Shown: positions 6,899 to 13,548 of the stretch, piece by piece
Numbering within the stretch: the stretch's first letter is position 1
Layout: each line of letters begins with the position of its first letter
Assembly (NCBI GenBank): GCA_029559475.1
Contig: JAKQBN010000005.1
Span: 1-16,428 of the forward strand
DNA from: a bacterium
GTDB taxonomy: Bacteria > UBA4055
DNA: 16,428 bases
Direction of reading: 5' to 3'
The notes under the pieces: model-generated
What the model was told of the DNA's origin: nothing
The model's input: the letters and a program-made list of their open reading frames with translations, nothing else
Database searches by the model: none
Program-made: the position numbers and the translations under genes

Positions 6899-7591
6899 AT
6901 GTACGCGCTATCGGTAAAAGACCTTAGTTTCAGCTACGGCAAGGAGAAAGAGCCGCTTTTTGAAAAGCTGTCGCTCGATGTCGAAAGAGGCTCAGTTGTC
7001 GCGCTTACGGGAAAAAGCGGAACGGGCAAAAGCACTCTCTGCTATATTATGTGCGGGATAATACCTAAAATATTAAAAATGAACATAAAGGGATCCGTTG
7101 AGCTTTTCGGAAGGAACATTAACGATATGAAGACTGAGGAAATATATTCTATTGCCGGGATAGTTTTCCAGGATCCGGAAACACAGCTTTTTATGCCTTC
7201 GGTCGAGGACGAACTTGCTTTCGCGCCTGAAAACCTGTGCTGCGAAAGAAGCGAGATAAACAGAAGGATATACAATTCGCTGAAGGCGGTAGGCATGGAA
7301 AACTTCAGATATCATCAGACGAACAGTCTTTCGGGAGGACAGAAACAGCTTATCGCGATAGCATCGGTTTTGACGATGGAGCCGGAGATCCTGATATTCG
7401 ATGAAATAATGTCCCAGCTCGATAAAAAATCTAAGCTGAGGATAAAAGAAGTTATCAACGGACTAAAAAATGACGGAAAAACGATCGTAATGGTCGAGCA
7501 TGATGAAGATAATCTCGATCTCGCTGATGAAGTGTATCATCTCGAGAACAGGTCTTTAAGTAAAATCAGCGGCAGAGCCTGTAATAAATGA
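6899..7591 (+). CDS. ECF transporter ATPase subunit 1
   Basis: This cytoplasmic ABC ATPase powers the ECF importer. It has Walker A GKSGTGKST (38-46), Q-loop FQDPETQLF (Gln91), signature LSGGQ (144-148), Walker B ILIFDE (164-169, catalytic Glu169) and switch His201. The FQDPETQLF form is typical of EcfA/CbiO proteins. At 230 residues it is shorter than most EcfA (~270) and lacks their long C-terminal extension. After Walker B the usual 'PTxxLD' reads IMSQLD, a small departure. The start follows the previous stop by one base with no clear SD, so translation is probably coupled. It overlaps the second ATPase gene by an ATGA quartet, indicating a heterodimer. Confidence 0.93.
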   Translation: MYALSVKDLSFSYGKEKEPLFEKLSLDVERGSVVALTGKSGTGKSTLCYIMCGIIPKILKMNIKGSVELFGRNINDMKTEEIYSIAGIVFQDPETQLFMPSVEDELAFAPENLCCERSEINRRIYNSLKAVGMENFRYHQTNSLSGGQKQLIAIASVLTMEPEILIFDEIMSQLDKKSKLRIKEVINGLKNDGKTIVMVEHDEDNLDLADEVYHLENRSLSKISGRACNK

Positions 7592-8259
7592 ATAATAAAG
7601 TTCCATACATCGAGACGCAAAACGCTAATTTCAGATATGACAGATCAGAATTCGAGATAAAAGACCTGGACATAAAACTTTACAGAGATGATTTTACCGC
7701 TCTTACGGGTGACAACGGCTGCGGAAAAACTACCGCCGGAAAGCTTCTTACAGGCATATTAAAACCGCGGTCAGGTTCGGTTCTGTTGAAAGGCAGAGAC
7801 ATCTCAGGTATGGATCTCGGCGGGATCGGAAAAGATATCGGCTATCTGTTCCAGAATCCCGAAAAACAGATGTTCGCCGCATCGGTTTATGATGACATCG
7901 TTTTTCCGCTTCTGATAAACGGGACCGAACCCGATACCGCGCGTGAAAAAGCGTTTAAGATAATGCGCGAACTCGAAATAGAACATCTTAAAGACGAATA
8001 TCCGTATAATCTGAGCCACGGCGAAAAACAGAGAGCAGCTATAGCCGGGATACTTGTGAACGGTGCGGGTTTTCTGATACTGGACGAACCGACAACGGCT
8101 CTCGATAAAACAAGAAAAGAACTGCTCGGCTCTATACTAAAAAACCTTCACGAAGCGGGAACAGGCATCCTGATCATCAGCCACGATGAAAAGTTTATAG
8201 AAAAATTCTGCACGCGGGAAATTAAAATGAATAACGGAGATGTAATTGAGAACGAGTGA
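7588..8259 (+). CDS. ECF transporter ATPase subunit 2
   Basis: This is the second ABC ATPase of the ECF module: Walker A GDNGCGKTT (41-49), Q-loop LFQNPEKQMF (Gln89), signature LSHGEKQ (142-148), Walker B FLILDEPTTALD from 162 (Glu167), and His199. The signature has His in place of the first Gly of LSGGQ, while its Walker B/D-loop is canonical. The partner ATPase shows the reverse pattern, so the two sites of the heterodimer are probably not equivalent. It starts in a 4-base ATGA overlap with the preceding gene and overlaps the T-component gene by 14 bases. Confidence 0.93.
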   Translation: MNNKVPYIETQNANFRYDRSEFEIKDLDIKLYRDDFTALTGDNGCGKTTAGKLLTGILKPRSGSVLLKGRDISGMDLGGIGKDIGYLFQNPEKQMFAASVYDDIVFPLLINGTEPDTAREKAFKIMRELEIEHLKDEYPYNLSHGEKQRAAIAGILVNGAGFLILDEPTTALDKTRKELLGSILKNLHEAGTGILIISHDEKFIEKFCTREIKMNNGDVIENE

Positions 8260-8986
8260 ATTCGATCCGCGATCGAAACTTATATTCGTGGCCTCCGTGT
8301 CTTCTCTTGCGGTGTTTTTAAAAAGCAACTTTCTGCTTTCGGCAATAGCACTTATCAGCATATTGACCGCGGTTATTCTCAAAGCGGATCTTTTAAAAGC
8401 TGGTCGTAAGCTGAAAAGCCTTTTGTGGATGCTGTTTCTTATCGCGGCGCTTCAAAGTATTTTCAACCGCGAAGGAACGGTCATGCTTGATCTGTACGGC
8501 TTTACTCTCATAACATCAGGCGGCATCTCAGAGGGTATAGAATTCATGCTTAGAATGGCTATAATCATCATTTCCGCGACGATAATCTCGACATCAAATG
8601 TCAGACAAAGCGTTCAGGGGCTTATCCAGCTGAAAATACCCTACGAGATCGCATTTCTTGTTTCTATCGGTATAAGATTTCTTCCGATGCTTACCGAAGA
8701 GATCAAAGATTCATTCACGGCAATAAGGCTGAGGGGAGTTGTATTTAAAGAATTAACAATAAAAAAGAAGATCGAAATTTATTCATATCTGTTTCTGCCG
8801 GTGATCGCAGGAACAATAAAAAAGGCCGAAAAGATCGCGCTTTCGATGGAGACTAGAGGGTTCAGGGCAAAAGACAAAAGGACCAGCCTCAACATTCTCA
8901 AATATTCTGCTGCGGATCACTTTTTAATTGCATTCAGCATTATTATTCTTTTAATTTTTGTTTTAATCCAGACCATTTACAGATAA
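8246..8986 (+). CDS. ECF transporter transmembrane T component
   Basis: EcfT couples the ATPases to the S component. The protein starts DPRSKL (residues 7-12), a hallmark of the CbiQ/EcfT family, has about five or six hydrophobic segments, and carries the two coupling-helix motifs: AIRLRGV (159-165) and SMETRGF (200-206), which contact the ATPase grooves. Length (246) is normal. The start is TTG at 8246, supported by GGAG (8236-8239) at 6-base spacing and by the conserved N terminus. With the two ATPases and the upstream YkoE-like protein it makes a complete dedicated (group I) ECF importer within one operon. Confidence 0.92.
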   Translation: MRTSEFDPRSKLIFVASVSSLAVFLKSNFLLSAIALISILTAVILKADLLKAGRKLKSLLWMLFLIAALQSIFNREGTVMLDLYGFTLITSGGISEGIEFMLRMAIIIISATIISTSNVRQSVQGLIQLKIPYEIAFLVSIGIRFLPMLTEEIKDSFTAIRLRGVVFKELTIKKKIEIYSYLFLPVIAGTIKKAEKIALSMETRGFRAKDKRTSLNILKYSAADHFLIAFSIIILLIFVLIQTIYR

Positions 8987-8997
8987 GGAGTCGGCAA

Positions 8998-9741
8998 ATG
9001 AAAGTATTCTCGGTTTTCGGTATAACGGGTTCAGGCAAGACCACCACAGTTGAGAACATCATAAAGGAGCTTGTTAAAAGAAGGTATAAAACTGATTCGG
9101 TTAAAGATATACATTTCGATGCTTTTAAAATAGATACCGAGGGCAGCAATACAGACAGGCATTATAAAGCCGGAGCGGGCACAGTTACAGCGAGAGGGCA
9201 TTACGAGACCGATATTCTTTTTAAGAGAAAACTGAGCATGGAGGAGATCTACCGTTTCTACGACAGCGATTACCTCGTATGCGAAGGCGTGACCGATTCG
9301 AACATTCCGAAGATCATCTGTGCGCACAATACGAAGGAAGCTGACGAAAGGCTTGACAGCTCGGTTTTCGCATTTTCAGGAAGGCTGAGTAATGAAATGA
9401 CCGAATATAAGGGACTTCCAGTGATCAATGCTGTAAAAGAACCGGAAAGACTTGTCAACCTGATCGAAGAACTTGTACCGGAAAAACTTCCAGACTTCCC
9501 CGCGGAATGCTGCAACGCCTGCGGTTTCGGAAGCTGCAGTGAGCTTTTAGCAAAGATCTTAAAAAAGGAAGCTAAAAGAGAAGACTGCGTTATTGTTAAT
9601 AAGATCATCCGCCTACGCATTGACGGGAAAGAGATCGAAATGGTGCCGTTCGTGCAGAAAATACTGTTAAATTCCGTACTTTCGACCGTAAAAGAGCTTG
9701 ACGGCTACAGAAAGAACGGCAGGATCGAGATAGAAATATAA
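8998..9741 (+). CDS. MobB-like P-loop protein with C-terminal Fe-S motif
   Basis: Residues 1-~160 resemble MobB, the GTP-binding partner of molybdopterin-guanine dinucleotide synthesis: Walker A GITGSGKTT (8-16), then SVKDIHFDAFKIDTEGSNTDRHYKAGA, close to the MobB 'KH..H.f..D..GkDs.r...aGa' signature, and YDSDYLVCEG as the Walker-B-like strand. Residues ~165-200 add a CX2CX4CX16C motif (Cys172, 175, 180, 197) typical of a small [4Fe-4S] domain (PF04060 type). The tail (DGKEIEMVPFVQKILLNSVLS) resembles the end of MobB relatives in anaerobes and archaea. A TAAGGAG SD lies at proper distance. It links the operon to Mo/W-pterin metabolism independently of the riboswitch. No MobA is present nearby, so its role may be cofactor handling, nucleotide transfer or redox sensing rather than classical MGD synthesis. 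Confidence 0.85.
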   Translation: MKVFSVFGITGSGKTTTVENIIKELVKRRYKTDSVKDIHFDAFKIDTEGSNTDRHYKAGAGTVTARGHYETDILFKRKLSMEEIYRFYDSDYLVCEGVTDSNIPKIICAHNTKEADERLDSSVFAFSGRLSNEMTEYKGLPVINAVKEPERLVNLIEELVPEKLPDFPAECCNACGFGSCSELLAKILKKEAKREDCVIVNKIIRLRIDGKEIEMVPFVQKILLNSVLSTVKELDGYRKNGRIEIEI

Positions 9742-10430
9742 TGCAGTCTGAAAGAAATTATATATTCAATGGTGTAGAATACAGAACTGTAAAGAAATTC
9801 TTTTCAAGGATAAATTCGGTCTGGCTCATCGAAAGCATAAATGAAGCCGGTCAAAAATTTATTTTAAAGGATTTTGAGCATAACAAAGACCGGCTGAAAG
9901 CAGAGCTGTCGGGAATGGAGATTTTTAAGGACTTTAGCTTGAAAATGATATATTCCGACAGCAGGTATCTGATACACGAATACGTGCCGGGCGAAACATT
10001 ACTGTCATATTTTGAAGAGGCGGAGAAAAACAACACTTCCGTTAGTAATCCAGTAACTTTAATGATGAATTTCCTGAAAGCAATGTACAAATCCGCACCG
10101 GGCTATATCCTCGGCGATATTAATTTTAATAATTTTATCATCAGCGGATCGAATTCAGAGAGTAAGATCAAGTTCATAGATTTTGAAAATGTCAAACTCG
10201 GTGAGATCGAAGATGACTTAGGAAGGATAATATCTTTCGCGCTGACTTACGATCCCGCTTTCACAGGCTGGAAATATGATTTTGTGTCGGAATTCATAGC
10301 GAAATCTGAACAAGTTCTAAAAGCGGATAAAGCTAAAATATATTTTTACGCAGAAAAAGAATTCGTAGCCATGAACGTAAGAAGGCGGTTGGAAATAGAT
10401 ATTCCCGAAGTCTTAAAAAAAGTAAAATAA
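9741..10430 (+). CDS. Small-molecule kinase of the protein-kinase/APH superfamily
   Basis: At 229 residues this is a compact kinase-like fold: ATP-lysine candidate Lys43 (FILKDF), helix Glu55, hinge region YLIHEYVPGETL (76-87), catalytic loop LGDINFNNFII (Asp126, Asn131, with Leu where HGD would have His) and metal-binding IDFEN (Asp147). Short length and the GD-x4-N / IDFEN motifs are as in aminoglycoside/choline-type and LPS (Kdo/Rdo) kinases, which phosphorylate small molecules, rather than protein kinases. Its ATG shares one base with the stop of the MobB-like gene. Paired with a periplasmic phosphatase-superfamily enzyme, it may re-phosphorylate the imported ligand, as in thiamine or nucleoside salvage. 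That role is inferred; an envelope-sugar kinase is the alternative. Confidence 0.72.
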   Translation: MQSERNYIFNGVEYRTVKKFFSRINSVWLIESINEAGQKFILKDFEHNKDRLKAELSGMEIFKDFSLKMIYSDSRYLIHEYVPGETLLSYFEEAEKNNTSVSNPVTLMMNFLKAMYKSAPGYILGDINFNNFIISGSNSESKIKFIDFENVKLGEIEDDLGRIISFALTYDPAFTGWKYDFVSEFIAKSEQVLKADKAKIYFYAEKEFVAMNVRRRLEIDIPEVLKKVK

Positions 10431-10457
10431 AAAAGGCCTCATTTCTGAGACCTTTTT
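10430..10457. terminator. Bidirectional intrinsic terminator
   Basis: AAAAAGG and CTCA pair with TGAG and CCTTTTT around a TTTC loop, with one C/A mismatch, giving an 11-bp stem flanked by A and T tracts on both strands. The first A belongs to the kinase stop codon. It ends the rightward cofactor operon and would also stop leftward transcription of the small gene at 10492-10611. Confidence 0.9.
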
Positions 10458-10491
10458 CGTTGAGGAGTGAGTGAGTTAAGTGGGCAATCTT

Positions 10492-10611
10492 TTAGAATCC
10501 GTATTGGCTTCTTATTCTGTTCATGTTCTGTCTGAATCTGTAGGAGATGTTTATTGCTTCTACCGCTTTTTTATCTTCTACTGTCATTTGTGTGTTTTTA
10601 TTGTTTGTCAT
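10492..10611 (-). CDS. 39-residue orphan small protein
   Basis: On the minus strand ATG at 10611 follows GAGG (10620-10623) with an 8-base spacer. The frame runs 39 codons to TAA at 10492-10494, and the terminator at 10430-10457 follows. A promoter is visible upstream. The product is hydrophilic and highly basic in its second half (YRFRQNMNRIRSQYGF at the C terminus), after an acidic/basic stretch VEDKKAVEA, and is likely alpha-helical. It has no membrane segment and no domain I recognise. The combination of promoter, SD, ORF and terminator makes it a credible gene, perhaps a small regulator or nucleic-acid or membrane-surface binder; function is unknown. Confidence 0.6.
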   Translation of the reverse strand: MTNNKNTQMTVEDKKAVEAINISYRFRQNMNRIRSQYGF

Positions 10612-10651
10612 TTTATTTTCCTCTTTTTTAGTTTGTTTGACTTACACCGGT

Positions 10652-10679
10652 AATATATAATTAAATGGAAGGGCATCAA
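10652..10679 (-). promoter_or_regulatory. Promoter of the 39-residue small gene
   Basis: Minus strand TTGATG (10674-10679), 16-base spacer, TATATT (10652-10657). Transcription would start near 10645, about 35 bases before the small ORF. Just upstream (10688-10710) is an imperfect hairpin (CCG and AAAT pairing with ATTT and CGG around GCTG) without a T tract. Otherwise 10612-10757 shows nothing recognisable. Confidence 0.55.
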
Positions 10680-10757
10680 ACGAAAGTCCGACGAAATGCT
10701 GATTTGACGGAATGAAGTGATATTAATTAAGGTTCGACATCAGAAATCTGCTGCTCG

Positions 10758-11624
10758 TTATTCAATAGCTCCATGTTCCTTAGCTATGCCGATCCAGTGT
10801 TCAGAAAGAATTTTTGGATCTGTGCCTATACTCCGGGCAAGATGCAACGCCACTCCCATCATCAAGACAGAAGCTTCATGTAACTCTTTATCTGTTTGCA
10901 GAGCTTCAAATTGTTCCTGTGCTTTTGACTGCAGCAGATCGTTATGTTTTTGAACAAATGAGACAGGGTCTTCCAATTCATCAGAAATTTCCGGTAGTAT
11001 CAAACGATCTATCCATTCGTTCCCGATCCTGTTTGCCAATACTTCAGGAAGCTCGCTGCCCATCTTTCTCCAAAGCGGCAATGTCTTTTTATCACCTGAT
11101 CCAGCCAGACCGGTATCAAGGATAAGCATAAATGCGATATCTGCAATACTCTGCATCATTTCTAAATATGCATCCTGCGCTTTTTCGAACTGACCCGTCA
11201 TCTGACCAATAAGATATTCACCTACACTTAAATAAGGTAATTTAGCAACCTCGGGACATCCTTCAAGACAAGGAAATTTATCGCCCTGGTAAATATATTG
11301 AACAACTTCATTTTGTATCTGACGGCCGAGCGGATATAAACGGCATGCCAGCGGACGCGCAGAATATACACTGCATCCAAGATCATCTAAATATTGACTG
11401 CAAGCCTGCTTTCCCTTCCATCCGGCTTTTCCGTTGAATCGTAAACGAATGCCTCCATACTCGCAATAAAGATCACGAAACGCCCTCGGAGTAATCTTTT
11501 TCTCCCTCGCAAGACAGACCAGCTCCCATGGATTGATCAGCACAAGATTTCCAAAACAGCAGGCTCCGGCGCGTGAACAGGTAAGAGGTAATTTATCATC
11601 AATATTGAGTTTTGTTGTTATCAT
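10758..11624 (-). CDS. YkgJ-family cysteine-cluster protein
   Basis: The N-terminal half has the YkgJ/Fli-type zinc- or iron-chelating pattern: C16 with C22-C23 (CSRAGACC), C75 and C84 (ACSQYLDDLGCSVY), YSARPLACRLYP (87-98, Cys94), then C119 and C123. These cysteines define PF03692, a putative metal- or Fe-S-binding domain of unknown biochemical function. The C-terminal ~150 residues are helical and not recognised. The gene is more GC-rich than the adjacent toxin-antitoxin genes and lies 17 bases downstream of them with no clear SD before its ATG, so it may be read from their transcript or from a promoter inside the toxin gene. No functional link to the cofactor operon is evident. Confidence 0.85.
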   Translation of the reverse strand: MITTKLNIDDKLPLTCSRAGACCFGNLVLINPWELVCLAREKKITPRAFRDLYCEYGGIRLRFNGKAGWKGKQACSQYLDDLGCSVYSARPLACRLYPLGRQIQNEVVQYIYQGDKFPCLEGCPEVAKLPYLSVGEYLIGQMTGQFEKAQDAYLEMMQSIADIAFMLILDTGLAGSGDKKTLPLWRKMGSELPEVLANRIGNEWIDRLILPEISDELEDPVSFVQKHNDLLQSKAQEQFEALQTDKELHEASVLMMGVALHLARSIGTDPKILSEHWIGIAKEHGAIE

Positions 11625-11641
11625 AGGTTCAAATATAACTC

Positions 11642-12703
11642 TTATTTAACATTTTTGTAACATTCAAAGAATTGAACCCAATAAAAATAGGCTTCTCTTT
11701 TTCTCTTTCTCAATTTATACAAATGCTTAAATTCATTCGGGAATTCAAAATCCGTTAAAACTGAGGTTTCAGAGAATAACTCAATCTTTCTGAAATCATT
11801 ATTCTTGATTTTTATAGCTAATAAAGCAGCTTTAGATGCTGAAAGAATCGCATCATCGGCTCTATATGAAACATTTATGGGGTATGATGAAAAACGTCTT
11901 AATCCGTCGAACAACTCTTTCAATTCAAGAGAATCGCTAGTGTTACCAGCAGGAAAATGTGATATGATTAGGCTTGTTTCAATAATATCATCAAGAATTT
12001 TATCCACTGTAATGTTCAGATCTCTGTATTTGAGTTGTTTGTTACCTATATTCTGAAATGATTCGGCAATTATAACTAAATCATTATGAATGTCGAAGAG
12101 CCTGTCAATATCAAATAACTGCTTGATTATTTCCATAGATTTACCGGTATTATGCGGAATTCCTGAAGTAGTAGGCGCAAAAGCAGTGAGTTTGTCACCG
12201 AGAATAGAATCTATTGAAGGCATGCTCACATTAACAAGATTACTATCTGTATTAATCCATTTTGATAAGATTTTCACTTCTTTTACTACAGGATATAAAT
12301 TTTTTTCAAACAACACATCGAGAAGAACATAAGTTTCTTTTTCTGATATAACAGAGTTATAGAATAATTTAAAATGCTGCTTTGGAATATTATTGCCTGT
12401 CCTTACATCCTCTTCAAACCTTATAAACAACCCTTCGGAACAAATTTTGATCAGAATATCAGTTATACTCTCCTTTGATTCTTCAATATTAATATCAATG
12501 TCTATTGAAAATCTTTGAGGATCATCTATGAGAAGTATTAACGAAGTTCCCCCTTTGAAAATGAAATTTAATCCGTTTAACTTAAGCATTTCAAGAAGTC
12601 CCAAAGCACGGATCATTTTTTCACAGATTATCGGATCGATTTTTTTTTGTTTTTTCCTTAAGTCTAAAATCCAGTTTTTTGAATAAGAATCCGTTTTTAT
12701 CAT
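11642..12703 (-). CDS. AbiEii-type nucleotidyltransferase toxin
   Basis: This is a DNA-polymerase-beta-like nucleotidyltransferase of the AbiEii/DUF1814 family, the toxin of type IV AbiE toxin-antitoxin systems. Motif I is FKGGTSLILL (Gly51-Gly52-Thr53-Ser54), followed by RFSIDIDINIE (Asp68 and Asp70 as metal ligands). A later GDKLTAFAP segment matches the family's conserved Lys-containing block. Length (353) is slightly above the usual ~300. The start codon overlaps the antitoxin stop by four bases (ATGA), typical of the pair. The low GC content contrasts with the cofactor operon and suggests horizontal acquisition. By family knowledge it transfers nucleotides to a host RNA target when not counteracted and may serve in phage abortive infection. 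Confidence 0.9.
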   Translation of the reverse strand: MIKTDSYSKNWILDLRKKQKKIDPIICEKMIRALGLLEMLKLNGLNFIFKGGTSLILLIDDPQRFSIDIDINIEESKESITDILIKICSEGLFIRFEEDVRTGNNIPKQHFKLFYNSVISEKETYVLLDVLFEKNLYPVVKEVKILSKWINTDSNLVNVSMPSIDSILGDKLTAFAPTTSGIPHNTGKSMEIIKQLFDIDRLFDIHNDLVIIAESFQNIGNKQLKYRDLNITVDKILDDIIETSLIISHFPAGNTSDSLELKELFDGLRRFSSYPINVSYRADDAILSASKAALLAIKIKNNDFRKIELFSETSVLTDFEFPNEFKHLYKLRKRKREAYFYWVQFFECYKNVK

Positions 12704-13461
12704 TTGAGCAAATCCTCGCTGATTTTTACTTCTTTTTCTAAAATATTCTTAATCATATTATCCATTTTTCTTCTCCTGCTGTAATTGATCATAGTCGTAA
12801 AATTAATCTGATACTCTTTGAAAGCATTTTTCAATATTGTAATTGATTCATATCCCTGATATGAAATAAATGTTTCTGTGTCTGAGATCAAGTCAACCAG
12901 CATTTTTTCAATTTTTGGAGTTTTGACATTTTTTATTTGTTTTAAAGGTGATTTTGTAACAAGCTGCTTTACGATAATTGATTCTTTATTTTTTGAAATA
13001 TAAGTATCATAAGTTTTTTTATCGGGATTGATATAAATGTTCTCCAACCCTTTATCGCTAAGCAGGTAGAAAATAGAAAGCATCAGATCTTTCTCAACTT
13101 CGACGATAACAATATTGCCCGATGCCTGATGCACTGAGAATTGATTGAACCAGTTTGAACTCCATACACAATAGGAAACATCCGGATATTCTGTTGAAAT
13201 CAGATTACTGATTTTTTTGTGAATTTTTTCTATTAATGGTGCGTAAACCGCGTTATTTTCGGATATTTTATATACTCCTCTTTTTACTGAATCCAATACA
13301 CCATATTTTTTCAACTCATACACATACCATCTGAATGTAGTTTCTTTCAAGTCGGGTAAAAACCTATCTTTCATAAATTGATACAGCTCAAGTCGGGAGA
13401 AAAAACTTCTCTGTGAAAATTCACTTCTGACTTCTGTTAATATTTTCTTGCTTAAACTCAA
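12700..13461 (-). CDS. Winged-helix antitoxin (AbiEi-like, DUF6577 type)
   Basis: This is the first gene of the two-gene toxin-antitoxin operon. Residues ~1-70 are a winged helix (FFSRLELYQFMKD, then TTFRWYVYELKKYGVLDSVKRGVYKIS). The rest resembles the AbiEi/DUF6577 C-terminal domain (YCVWSSNWFNQF, IVIVEVEKD, then IVKQLVTKSPL and TPKIEKMLVDLI). The start is TTG at 13461; no ATG in frame lies nearby upstream, and only a weak GGG-containing SD is seen. In the family the antitoxin acts both as a repressor of its own promoter and as the toxin's counterpart without stable protein contact. The overlapping inverted repeat in its promoter supports autoregulation. Confidence 0.85.
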   Translation of the reverse strand: MSLSKKILTEVRSEFSQRSFFSRLELYQFMKDRFLPDLKETTFRWYVYELKKYGVLDSVKRGVYKISENNAVYAPLIEKIHKKISNLISTEYPDVSYCVWSSNWFNQFSVHQASGNIVIVEVEKDLMLSIFYLLSDKGLENIYINPDKKTYDTYISKNKESIIVKQLVTKSPLKQIKNVKTPKIEKMLVDLISDTETFISYQGYESITILKNAFKEYQINFTTMINYSRRRKMDNMIKNILEKEVKISEDLLK

Positions 13462-13479
13462 TTTAAGTACCCAACATTT

Positions 13480-13520
13480 GACACTTATTCAAATATAGTG
13501 TCTTTTGTTTGTATATGCAA
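13480..13520 (-). promoter_or_regulatory. Toxin-antitoxin promoter with operator dyad
   Basis: Minus strand TTGCAT (13515-13520), exactly 17 bases, then TATATT (13492-13497). An inverted repeat, GACACT (13480-13485) and AGTGTC (13497-13502) with an 11-base centre, spans the -10 and the expected start of transcription. This is the expected layout for repression by the AbiEi-like winged-helix protein; binding itself is inferred. Confidence 0.7.
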
Positions 13521-13548
13521 GTTGTTTTTAAATCACTAAAGTATTTTT

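Noticed and set aside
10688-10710. Terminator behind the YkgJ-type gene
   Set aside because: The hairpin is imperfect and has no T tract on the minus strand; transcription may run on into the small gene.
10717-11125. Plus-strand frames opposite the YkgJ-type gene
   Set aside because: They are antisense to a protein with clear cysteine motifs and have no recognisable domain; chance open frames in a GC-richer gene.
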